In this document: positions 1-8,456 of the stretch, piece after piece
Layout of the letters: each line of letters starts with the position of its first letter
Numbering within the stretch: the stretch's first letter is position 1
Translations under genes and position numbers: made by a program
NCBI GenBank assembly: GCA_007118895.1
Contig: SKQS01000214.1
Coordinates: 1-35,222 of the forward strand
Direction of reading: 5' to 3'
Origin: Wenzhouxiangella sp.
Lineage (GTDB): Bacteria; Pseudomonadota; Gammaproteobacteria; Xanthomonadales; Wenzhouxiangellaceae
DNA length: 35,222 nt
The notes under the pieces: generated by a model
The model's database searches: none
The model's input: only the letters and a program-made list of their open reading frames with translations
Told to the model about the DNA's origin: nothing

Positions 1-752
1 ACGATCTGGAGTGGGACGTGCGCAGTTACCTGGCCCTGGGCGGTGCAGTCCATGACGCCGCCGTGGCGTGCTGGAGCGTCAAGGGCTACTACGACTACGT
101 GCGGCCGATGTCGGCGATTCGCTACATGGCCGAGCACGGCCAGTCCAGCGACCCCGGGCAGCCCTCATACCACCCCGAAGGCCTGCCGATCAGGCCCGGT
201 GTGATCGAGGTGATTACCGAGCAGTCCAGCGCGCCGGGCAAGCGTCACGAGCACCTGGCCGACTACGTCGGTGAAATCGCCGGCTATGCCTGGCGCGGAC
301 ATGTCGAGGACCCGACATTCGAAGTCGGTGGCGTTGGCTGGATTCGGGCCAAGCTGTGGTGGCCGTACCAGAAGATCAACTTCATCACTCCGCCATTTGC
401 CGGCTACACATCCGGTCACAGCACCTTCAGCCGGGCCGCGGCCGAGGCTCTGACCCGGATTACCGGCAGCGAATATTTCCCCGGTGGCCTCGGCGAATTC
501 CTGGCCCCGGCCGGTGAGTTCCTGGAGTTCGAGTATGGACCCAGCATCGATATCGTGCTGCAGTGGGCGCGCTACGCCGATGCTGCCGACGAGAGCGGCA
601 TTTCGCGCATCTACGGCGGCATTCACCCATCGATTGATGACATTCCGGCCCGGCTGATGGGTTATGAGATCGGGCCGCTGGCGTTCGAACGGGCCGACCA
701 GCTGATCACCGGCGATCGCATTTTTATCGATGCCTTCGGCTCGGCTCCCTAG
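1..752 (+). CDS. Vanadium-dependent haloperoxidase / PAP2-like protein, 5' truncated
   Basis: The frame is open from the first base, so the N-terminal part lies outside the window; a GTG at 18 is unlikely to be the true start. The visible part carries the full active-site signature of vanadium haloperoxidases and related acid phosphatases. There is a Lys (codon at 81) seven residues before an Arg-Pro (codon at 102), as in K353/R360 of fungal vanadium chloroperoxidase. A GYTSGHSTFSR segment has the Ser-Gly-His at 411-419. An SRIYGGIH segment has Arg at 606 and His at 624, with the usual six-residue spacing. The family oxidises halides with H2O2 using vanadate, or acts as a phosphatase; which applies here cannot be told from sequence. 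The SGH is preceded by Thr rather than the usual Pro. The gene converges on nadE with an 11-base gap and no visible terminator. Confidence 0.85.
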   Translation, partial: DLEWDVRSYLALGGAVHDAAVACWSVKGYYDYVRPMSAIRYMAEHGQSSDPGQPSYHPEGLPIRPGVIEVITEQSSAPGKRHEHLADYVGEIAGYAWRGHVEDPTFEVGGVGWIRAKLWWPYQKINFITPPFAGYTSGHSTFSRAAAEALTRITGSEYFPGGLGEFLAPAGEFLEFEYGPSIDIVLQWARYADAADESGISRIYGGIHPSIDDIPARLMGYEIGPLAFERADQLITGDRIFIDAFGSAP

Positions 753-763
753 ATCCAGGCGCT

Positions 764-2398
764 TCAATCCGGAGTCAAGCCGCTGTCGCGCCAGCCGGAG
801 GTGATCGGGTAGCGGCGGTCGCGTCCGAATGCCTTGCGGGTGATGCGTGGGCCCGGGGCGGCCTGGCGTCGCTTGTACTCCGATGCCAGCACCATGCCGG
901 CCACGCGCCGCACGATATCCTCGCTGATGCCGCTCTCGTCGACAATCTCTGAGATATGCTGGTCCCGCTCGACGTAGCGGGTGATGATCTCGTCGAGCAC
1001 CGGGTAGGAAGGAAGGCGGTCGGCATCGAGCTGATTGGGCGCCAGTTCGGCCGACGGCGGGCGCTCGATCACAGCTTCCGGAATGGCCGGCGACTGCCCG
1101 TTACGCCAGCGTGCCAGGCGATAGACCTCGGTCTTGAGGCAATCCATGATCGGCGCGTAGCCGCCGCACATATCGCCGTAGATGGTGCAAAACCCGGTAG
1201 CCAGTTCACTCTTGTTGCTGGTCGCCAGTACAAGGTGGCCGAACTTGTTTGATAGCGCCATGACCACATTGCCGCGGGCCCGGGCCTGAAGGTTTTCCTC
1301 GGTGAAATTTTCCCGTCGTCCGGCAAAGGCTTCGGCCAGCTGCTTCAGCTGCGCCTGGTAGATTGGCTCGATGGAGATGTTGTGATAGGCCAATCCCAGC
1401 AGCTCGACCTGCTCGCTGGCCAGGATCAGCGACAGCTCCGAGGTATGACGAGAGGGCATCATCACCGCTGTCACCCGGTCCGGCCCCAGCGCATCTACCG
1501 CCAGGGCGGCGGTCAGCGCCGAGTCGATGCCGCCTGACAGGCCGAAGCAAACCGATTCGAAGCCATTCTTGATCACGTAATCGCGCAAGCCCCGACGAAT
1601 CACCGAGTAGATCGCCTCGGTTCGCTCGGGCAGGGCCACCGGCCAGTCCATGGGTTCAACATGTCCGCTGTCGCCATCAAAGCCGATCAGCAGTAGCGCT
1701 TCCTCACAGAAGGATGCCGGCGGAGAAAGTCTTCCCCGGCCATCGACAAACATCGAGTGCCCATCGAAGACCAGCTCGTCCTGCCCGCCGACGCAGTTCA
1801 GATAGACCACCGGCAGGCCGGTCTCGGCATGCCGTTTTTCAAGCACTGCGGCACGGTCGAGGTGCTTTTCAACGTAGTAGGGGGAAGCGTTTGCCGACAG
1901 CACGATCCTGGCCCCGGCATCGGCTGCAGCCTTTACCGGCGCCTGGCTCCAGGTGTCCTCGCAGATCACCAGCCCAACCGGCACCCCGGCAACCTCGATC
2001 ACCAGCGGTCGCGACCCGGAACTGAAATAGCGCCGCTCGTCGAAGACCGCGTAGTTGGGCAGATCCCACTTGTCGTAGACGCCGATGACCCGGCCCTCGC
2101 GAATCCAGCTGGCCGAGTTGTAGCGCACGCCATCGTGCTCACGCGGGTGACCGATGATGACGTCAATGCCTGTCACGGTGGCTGCGATTTCGGCCAGGAT
2201 CTGGTCATTACGCCGCATGAATCCGGGACGCAGAACAAGATCTTCGGGTGGATAGCCGCTGAGTGCCAGTTCAGGGAACAGAATCAAATCCGCGCCCTGC
2301 TCGTCGCGGGCGCGGGCAATCAGCGACAAGATTCGATCGCGGTTGCCGGTCAGGTGACCAACCAGAAAATCATCCTGGGCCAGGGCAATCCTGAGCAT
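764..2398 (-). CDS. nadE: Glutamine-dependent NAD+ synthetase
   Basis: Converts deamido-NAD+ to NAD+ using ATP and glutamine, the last step of NAD synthesis, in the cytoplasm. The 544-residue protein is the two-domain type. An N-terminal nitrilase-fold glutaminase (about 1-250) has the triad Glu43 (FPELALSGYPPEDL), Lys110 (YDKWDLPNY) and Cys146 (VICEDTW). A C-terminal synthetase domain has the PP-loop SGGIDS near residue 290. I chose the ATG at 2396-2398, which gives the family-typical N-terminus MLRIALAQ; an in-frame TTG two codons upstream (2402-2404) is the alternative. Neither has a clear Shine-Dalgarno. It follows sucD on the same strand after 91 bases that contain a perfect hairpin, so it may be read from the sucCD promoter. 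Confidence 0.95.
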   Translation of the reverse strand: MLRIALAQDDFLVGHLTGNRDRILSLIARARDEQGADLILFPELALSGYPPEDLVLRPGFMRRNDQILAEIAATVTGIDVIIGHPREHDGVRYNSASWIREGRVIGVYDKWDLPNYAVFDERRYFSSGSRPLVIEVAGVPVGLVICEDTWSQAPVKAAADAGARIVLSANASPYYVEKHLDRAAVLEKRHAETGLPVVYLNCVGGQDELVFDGHSMFVDGRGRLSPPASFCEEALLLIGFDGDSGHVEPMDWPVALPERTEAIYSVIRRGLRDYVIKNGFESVCFGLSGGIDSALTAALAVDALGPDRVTAVMMPSRHTSELSLILASEQVELLGLAYHNISIEPIYQAQLKQLAEAFAGRRENFTEENLQARARGNVVMALSNKFGHLVLATSNKSELATGFCTIYGDMCGGYAPIMDCLKTEVYRLARWRNGQSPAIPEAVIERPPSAELAPNQLDADRLPSYPVLDEIITRYVERDQHISEIVDESGISEDIVRRVAGMVLASEYKRRQAAPGPRITRKAFGRDRRYPITSGWRDSGLTPD

Positions 2399-2428
2399 GG
2401 ACAATCAGCAGCAGACGCTCAAGGCACC

Positions 2429-2448
2429 AGCGCAACGAATGTTGCGCT
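2429..2448 (-). other. Perfect hairpin in the sucD-nadE gap
   Basis: Eight-base arms (AGCGCAAC / GTTGCGCT) flank a four-base loop between the sucD stop and the nadE start. No T-tract follows on either strand, so it is not a standard intrinsic terminator. It could stabilise or separate the sucCD message, or attenuate nadE; that is inference. Confidence 0.4.
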
Positions 2449-2489
2449 CTTCGCGGCTGTCACCGCCAGGCTGCAAAGCCCGATGAAAC

Positions 2490-3362
2490 CTACTTGAGCC
2501 GGTCGGCAATGGCCGCGCCCAGGTCGGCCGGCGAGCGGACCGTGGTCACTCCGGCCTCTTCCAGCGCCTCGTACTTGGCCTCCGCCGTTCCCTTGCCGCC
2601 GGCAATGATCGCACCGGCATGGCCCATGCGCTTGCCCGGTGGCGCAGTCACGCCGGCAATATAGGCGACCACCGGCTTGCTGACGTTGTCGGCAATGAAT
2701 TCGGCAGCATCTTCCTCCGCGTTGCCACCGATCTCGCCGACCATGATGATGCCCTCGGTCGCATCGTCTTCCTCGAACAGCTCGAGGCAGTCGACAAAGC
2801 TCATGCCGTGAATCGGATCGCCGCCAATGCCGATGCAAGTGGTTTGACCCAGACCGGCCTGGGTCGTCTGAAATACCGCCTCGTAGGTCAGTGTCCCGGA
2901 TCGAGACACCACCCCGACTCGCCCGGGCTGGTGGATCCTTCCCGGCATGATGCCGATCTTGCACTCGCCGGGTGTGATGATGCCCGGGCAATTGGGGCCG
3001 ATCAGCGTGACATCGTCGTAATCGGCGAGTGCGGCCTTTACCTTCATCATGTCAAGCACCGGTATGCCCTCGGTGATACAGACGATCACCCGGATGCCGG
3101 CATCGGCAGCCTCCAGGATGGCATCGGCTGCAAACGGCGGCGGGACGAAGATCATCGAGGCCTCGGCGCCGGTTTCCTCGACCGCGTCGGCCACGGTATC
3201 GAACACCGGCAGGCCAAGGTGCTCCTGGCCGCCCTTGCCGGGCGTGACACCACCGACCAGGCGGGTGCCATAGTCGATAGCCTGTTCAGAATGGAACGTG
3301 CCCTGAGCACCGGTAAAGCCCTGGCAGATCACTCGCGTTTTCTTGTGAATCAGTACACTCAT
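2490..3362 (-). CDS. sucD: Succinyl-CoA synthetase (ADP-forming) alpha subunit
   Basis: Forms the SucCD enzyme of the TCA cycle, which makes succinate and ATP (or GTP) from succinyl-CoA. The 290 residues match the usual length. The N-terminal CoA-binding Rossmann domain opens with [17 protein letters not shown], and the C-terminal ligase domain carries the phosphorylated histidine in [12 protein letters not shown] (His248). The Gly-rich GPNCPGI segment is also present. The ATG at 3360-3362 lies behind an AAGGAT Shine-Dalgarno. Only 15 bases separate it from the sucC stop, so the two are co-transcribed and probably translated in step. Confidence 0.97.
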   Translation of the reverse strand: MSVLIHKKTRVICQGFTGAQGTFHSEQAIDYGTRLVGGVTPGKGGQEHLGLPVFDTVADAVEETGAEASMIFVPPPFAADAILEAADAGIRVIVCITEGIPVLDMMKVKAALADYDDVTLIGPNCPGIITPGECKIGIMPGRIHQPGRVGVVSRSGTLTYEAVFQTTQAGLGQTTCIGIGGDPIHGMSFVDCLELFEEDDATEGIIMVGEIGGNAEEDAAEFIADNVSKPVVAYIAGVTAPPGKRMGHAGAIIAGGKGTAEAKYEALEEAGVTTVRSPADLGAAIADRLK

Positions 3363-3377
3363 GAATTCAAATCCTTG

Positions 3378-4538
<1,161 letters not shown>

Positions 4539-4679
4539 TGTCAGTCCTCAAAGAAATTGGCGCTCTACGCCGAATGTTCTGCTTTTCGTCAGCTTCCTCG
4601 CTGCGGCCAGTCGAGGCAGCCCCGACGTATTCTATCAAGCGCCCCGGCCCGGCCTGGCGGCCATCCCGGCCGATGCGGT

Positions 4680-4685
4680 TATAAT
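4680..4685 (+). promoter_or_regulatory. Possible -10 element upstream of pilS
   Basis: A perfect TATAAT lies about 100 bases before the pilS start, in the 246-base sucC/pilS divergent region. No recognisable -35 sits 16-18 bases upstream, so this is only a candidate. I saw no convincing promoter for sucC in the opposite direction. Confidence 0.25.
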
Positions 4686-4784
4686 CGGCTGTCAAGGGAG
4701 GCGAGCCTGGCTGCGTCAAAGCCGGTTTGGAGCGATGATAACGGGCAGATGTGATTCTGCACTCAACCAGACCCGTGGAAGTCA

Positions 4785-6467
4785 GTGAGCGAAAGCGCAG
4801 AACCAACCATCACCGATCCGATCAGCACGCGACGCGCGCTGCATTATATCAACGCGTTTCGACTGCTGTTGTCCTGCATCCTTATCGCGGTGGTGTTCAG
4901 CCAGGTCGGCGCCAGCCTGACGCCAGCCTACAAGGTTTTTCTCGCCCAAGCTGCCGGATTGACCTATTTCGGCTTCGCCATCGCTTTCCTGCTGACTCAT
5001 GTCCGAGGCCGGCTGGCTGCCTCGAAACTGGCATCATTTTCACTTGCCGCCGACCTGGTCCTGATTGCCGCGATCCTGCACAGTTTTGGCGGCATCGAGA
5101 GCGGACTGGCCATTCTGCTGATATTCACCATCGGCATCGCGGGACTGCTGCTGCCGCTGCGAACGGCGCTATTCTTTGCCGCCCTGGTATCTATCGCGCT
5201 CATCGTGGAGGCCGTATTTGGCGCACAAGCGGGCCTTGGCTCGGCAGTCGCGGTTCAGGCCGGTCTGTATGGCCTGGCCAGCTTCGTGACCGCACTGGGC
5301 ACCTCGCTGCTCGGGCGCTGGGGGCGAGAGTCCCAGCTGCTGGCTGAGCGTCGCGGTACCGATCTGGCCAACCTGGCTCAGGTCAACGAGCTGATCATCG
5401 GTCGGATGCGATCCGGCGTGCTGGTGGTTGACGGCGAGGACCGTATCCGCCAGATCAATGAGGCAGCCTGGTACCTGCTGGGCAACCCGCCGGTTTCCGA
5501 ACGCAACCTGCGGGTGGTGGCACCGGCACTGGCCGAGCGACTGGCCGAATGGCGAAGATCCGGTCAAACGGAGGACGAGGGCCTGCTGTTGCAGGCAACC
5601 CAGGTTGCCGTGGTTCCGCGCATGGTGCCACTACCCGGCCTTAACGACGCGGCGACTCTGATCTTCCTGGAAGACACCTCCGTGGTCAGTCGCCGTGCTC
5701 GCGACCTGGCCCAGGCTTCACTGGCTCGGCTGTCGGCCAGCATTGCCCACGAAATCCGCAATCCGCTGGGTGCCCTGAGTCACGCGGCCCAGTTGCTGAC
5801 CGAATCCCCGGATCTGACCCCTGCCGATCAGAAGCTTGTGCGCATGATGCTCAACCACTCCGCGCGCATGAACGACATCGTCGAAAATGTGCTCAAGCTC
5901 TCGCGTCGAGAGCGTGCCCGCGTCGAGCACGTCAACCTGGTCAGCTGGCTGAGAAGGCTGGCCCGCGAGTTCCAGCGCCATCACAACCTGCCTGATAACA
6001 AGGTCAGAGTACAGTTGCCTTCGGCTGCCATCATGGTCCTCATCGACGCCGGCCAGCTGACCCAGGCAGTATGGAACCTGATGGAAAACGCCCACAAGCA
6101 CGCCCGTCATGACGAGGACGAGCCGCCGGTAATCACACTGCGGGTGAGTCCGATTCGCGGACACCGGGAAATTGCCCTGGACATCATCGATGATGGTCCG
6201 GGCATTCCGCTGGACAAGCGATCGCAGATTTTCGAGCCGTTCTTCACCACCCATCGTCAGGGCTCCGGACTGGGGCTTTACCTTGCCCGTCAGCTCTGCG
6301 ACGCCAACCAGGCACCGCTGGAATACGTGCAGGTCCCCAATTGCGGCGCGTGCTTTCGAATCCTGCTCAGGCGTCCTGAAGCCGGTGCCAGCTCAGATTC
6401 CCCCGGGAAGCAGGCAAACGATCGGGTCCGAACCTCGGCAAAGGAATGGTCAAAGGAACTGGGATGA
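4785..6467 (+). CDS. pilS: Sensor histidine kinase of the type IV pilus PilS/PilR system
   Basis: Membrane histidine kinase that in Pseudomonas and Xanthomonas senses pilin levels in the inner membrane and phosphorylates PilR. The N-terminal about 190 residues form roughly six hydrophobic segments (for example LLLSCILIAVVF and ILLIFTIGIAGLLLPL). A PAS-like domain follows (about 200-300), then a HisKA domain with the phospho-accepting His322 in SIAHEIRNPLG, then an HATPase domain with an N box (NLMENAHKHA), DDGPGIP and GSGLGL. The start is a GTG at 4785. The stop overlaps the pilR start as ATGA, so the two are translationally coupled. The 560-residue length is usual. Naming rests on architecture, coupling to a PilR-type regulator and the neighbouring sucCD; pilA is not in the window. 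Confidence 0.9.
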   Translation: MSESAEPTITDPISTRRALHYINAFRLLLSCILIAVVFSQVGASLTPAYKVFLAQAAGLTYFGFAIAFLLTHVRGRLAASKLASFSLAADLVLIAAILHSFGGIESGLAILLIFTIGIAGLLLPLRTALFFAALVSIALIVEAVFGAQAGLGSAVAVQAGLYGLASFVTALGTSLLGRWGRESQLLAERRGTDLANLAQVNELIIGRMRSGVLVVDGEDRIRQINEAAWYLLGNPPVSERNLRVVAPALAERLAEWRRSGQTEDEGLLLQATQVAVVPRMVPLPGLNDAATLIFLEDTSVVSRRARDLAQASLARLSASIAHEIRNPLGALSHAAQLLTESPDLTPADQKLVRMMLNHSARMNDIVENVLKLSRRERARVEHVNLVSWLRRLAREFQRHHNLPDNKVRVQLPSAAIMVLIDAGQLTQAVWNLMENAHKHARHDEDEPPVITLRVSPIRGHREIALDIIDDGPGIPLDKRSQIFEPFFTTHRQGSGLGLYLARQLCDANQAPLEYVQVPNCGACFRILLRRPEAGASSDSPGKQANDRVRTSAKEWSKELG

Positions 6468-7873
6468 GTGAACTGAAGGCACTGGTTGTCGACGACGAGC
6501 CGGACCTGCGTGATCTGCTCGATATAACCCTTTCCCGCATGGGAATCGAGGTGGACACTGCCGAAGACCTGGCCGCTGCCAGGCACTGCCTGTCCAGACA
6601 GACCGATTACGCGTTGTGCCTGACCGACATGCGGCTGCCTGACGGCAATGGCCTGACGCTGATCAAGGAGATCGGGCGGGATCATCCGCATATCCCGGTC
6701 GCGATGATCACCGCTTACGGCAAGGTAGAAGACGCGGTGACCGCGCTGAAGTACGGTGCCTTTGACTTTGTTTCCAAACCGGTCGACCTGGAGGTGCTGC
6801 GCAACCTGGTGCGAACTGCCGTCAAGCTCAGGCGAGACGATGAAGAGAAATCGACCCCCGCCCCGACCAGCCAGGCTGCAAGGACCGAGGGCCGCCCTGA
6901 ACGTTCGCAGTCCAGCCAAAGCCGGCTACTCAGCCGGCTGATCGGTCGTTCCGAGGCCATTCAGAGAGTTCGCCAGACGATCTCCAAGCTGGCGCGCAGC
7001 CAGGCGCCAGTGCTGATCAGCGGGGATTCCGGCACCGGCAAGGAACTGGCCGCGCAATTGATCCACGACTTGAGCCCTCGCAGCGAAGCTCCGTTCATTG
7101 CCGTCAACTGCGGGGCGATCCCTTCAGAGCTGATGGAGAGCGAATTCTTCGGTCATGTCAAGGGCTCGTTTACCGGCGCCGATGCCGACAAGGAGGGCCT
7201 GTTCCAGGCTGCCCAGGGAGGCACACTTTTCCTCGACGAGGTCGCGGACCTGCCGTTGCACATGCAGGTCAAGCTGTTGCGCGTCATTCAGGAAAAGACG
7301 GTGCGTCCGATCGGCGGACGCAAGGAGCTGCGAATCGACGTCCGAATCCTTTCGGCCACCCACAAGCCCCTGAAGCCGCTGGTCGATTCAGGTGAATTCC
7401 GCAATGACCTCTACTACCGGCTCAACGTGATCGAGCTGCCGATGCCCAGGCTTTCCGACCGTCGCAGCGACATACCGCTGCTCGCCGATCACTTTCTCGA
7501 ATCGATTGGCGAGCAATGGGGAGAGCCTGCTCGCGAGCTCAGTCCGGAGGCCATGGAGGCGCTGAAGAATCACGGCTTCTCCGGCAACGTGCGCGAACTG
7601 GTCAACATTCTTCAACGTGCAGTAACCATGTGTGACGGCAAGCTGATCAGGCCGGAGGATCTGCAGCTCAGCAACGAGCCCCTGCCCGACGAGGACAGCA
7701 TCGCACGCCGCCCGGAAGAACGCAATCTTGATGACTACATGGAAGATGTCGAGAAGCGCATTCTCGAAAATGCGCTGCGAGACGCACGCTACAACAAGAC
7801 CGAAGCGGCACGCCAGCTTGGAATCACCTTTCGCTCACTGCGCTACAAGCTGAAGAAATACGGCATCGACTGA
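6464..7873 (+). CDS. pilR: Sigma-54-dependent response regulator
   Basis: Activates RpoN-dependent promoters, classically pilA, after phosphorylation by PilS. The N-terminal receiver domain has the acidic pair Asp10-Asp11, phosphorylation site Asp55 (LTDMRLPDG) and Lys105 (VSKPVDL). The central AAA+ domain (about 155-390) has Walker A GDSGTGKE, the sigma-54 contact loop as GSFTGA, and Walker B GGTLFLDEV. The GSFTGA form rather than GAFTGA is common in PilR proteins. A C-terminal Fis-type helix-turn-helix (KTEAARQLGITFRSLRYKLKKYGI) ends the protein. I prefer the ATG at 6464: it follows AAAGGA and overlaps the pilS stop. An ATG at 6446 would add six residues. It converges on the small exported protein gene with 31 bases between stops. 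Confidence 0.94.
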   Translation: MSELKALVVDDEPDLRDLLDITLSRMGIEVDTAEDLAAARHCLSRQTDYALCLTDMRLPDGNGLTLIKEIGRDHPHIPVAMITAYGKVEDAVTALKYGAFDFVSKPVDLEVLRNLVRTAVKLRRDDEEKSTPAPTSQAARTEGRPERSQSSQSRLLSRLIGRSEAIQRVRQTISKLARSQAPVLISGDSGTGKELAAQLIHDLSPRSEAPFIAVNCGAIPSELMESEFFGHVKGSFTGADADKEGLFQAAQGGTLFLDEVADLPLHMQVKLLRVIQEKTVRPIGGRKELRIDVRILSATHKPLKPLVDSGEFRNDLYYRLNVIELPMPRLSDRRSDIPLLADHFLESIGEQWGEPARELSPEAMEALKNHGFSGNVRELVNILQRAVTMCDGKLIRPEDLQLSNEPLPDEDSIARRPEERNLDDYMEDVEKRILENALRDARYNKTEAARQLGITFRSLRYKLKKYGID

Positions 7874-7904
7874 ACTGACGCCAGGATACTGAGACCATAT
7901 CCAC

Positions 7905-8285
7905 TCAGTCCAGCAGGAAAGCGAAAAAGTCGGTAAAGATCGGCGTCCCTAGCGAGACACACACCAGATCAAGATCCACGCTCTGCACCGAGAGGTAAGT
8001 GGCGTCGGCATCGAAGATCAGCTCCACCTGATCACTGAGCTCGATATTGAAATCATCGAGCTCAAGCACCATCAGCGGCGAGGCAATCGGTTCGTCGGTT
8101 TCGCTTTCGCAGAACAGTTCATTGAAAGTACGCACCACCAGGGTGCGCTGGTCGAGCCGGTACTCGATCTCGGTCAGGCCACCGTATATCTCGCCGTCAA
8201 CCACCAGCAACACGCTCGCCGGAGCGGGGGCCACCATGAGGCAACTCACGGCAATAGCAGAAAATATTAATTGGTTCAGTTTCAT
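7905..8285 (-). CDS. Small exported protein of unknown family
   Basis: A 126-residue protein that I do not recognise. It has a clear Sec signal peptide: Lys at position 2, a hydrophobic core (IFSAIAVSCLMVA) and a likely cleavage site around APAPAS. The mature part of about 100 residues is acidic and rich in Leu, Val and Asp, consistent with a beta-rich periplasmic or secreted domain. It has only two cysteines (FCESE and LVCVS), which could form one disulfide. The Cys inside the signal is not in a lipobox. The start is ATG at 8283-8285 with a weak GAGA upstream. The gene is divergent from egtB and convergent with pilR, with no operon partner. That it is a real gene rests on the signal peptide and on no better frame competing there. 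Confidence 0.65.
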   Translation of the reverse strand: MKLNQLIFSAIAVSCLMVAPAPASVLLVVDGEIYGGLTEIEYRLDQRTLVVRTFNELFCESETDEPIASPLMVLELDDFNIELSDQVELIFDADATYLSVQSVDLDLVCVSLGTPIFTDFFAFLLD

Positions 8286-8309
8286 ACCGAAACTATCTCA
8301 CATTGGATG

Positions 8310-8338
8310 TTAAAAAAACAGTAGGTCAAGGTTAGAAT
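8310..8338 (+). promoter_or_regulatory. Candidate sigma-70 promoter for egtBD
   Basis: TTAAAA (8310-8315, four of six matches to the -35 consensus) is followed after exactly 17 bases by TAGAAT (8333-8338, five of six matches to the -10). A start near 8345 would give a leader of about 110 bases ahead of egtB that holds both hairpins described below. Confidence 0.35.
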
Positions 8339-8342
8339 CTCC

Positions 8343-8366
8343 ACACGCCGAAACCGGTCGGAGTGT
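8343..8366 (+). other. Upstream hairpin in the egtB leader
   Basis: ACAC (8343-8346) pairs with GTGT (8363-8366), and inside it CCGA (8348-8351) pairs with TCGG (8358-8361), with one G/A mismatch between and a six-base loop AACCGG. It lies just after the candidate -10 and would be at the extreme 5' end of the leader. Confidence 0.3.
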
Positions 8367-8386
8367 TAGGATTTTGCGTAGTACAG

Positions 8387-8432
8387 GGGCGCGCGACAGC
8401 GATATCGCGGTCGATAGCGCCCGATCCTTTTT
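8387..8432 (+). terminator. Terminator-like hairpin in the egtB leader
   Basis: Nested arms GGGCGC/GCGCCC (8387-8392 / 8417-8422), CGAC/GTCG (8394-8397 / 8410-8413) and GCG/CGC (8399-8401 / 8406-8408, loop ATAT) form one long stem with small internal loops. Five T residues follow at 8428-8432. This is the shape of an intrinsic terminator on +, placed only about 25 bases before the egtB ATG. No + strand gene ends nearby (pilR stops at 7873). It is therefore either a leader attenuator for egtBD or a stop for long pilR read-through. Confidence 0.4.
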
Positions 8433-8456
8433 CGTGGGGCATTGCCTGGAAAACAC

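Noticed and set aside
7888-7909. Inverted repeat ACTGAG/CTCAGT between pilR and the small exported gene as a terminator
   Set aside because: Only six pairs, a ten-base loop and no T-tract; it also runs into the stop codon of the small gene.
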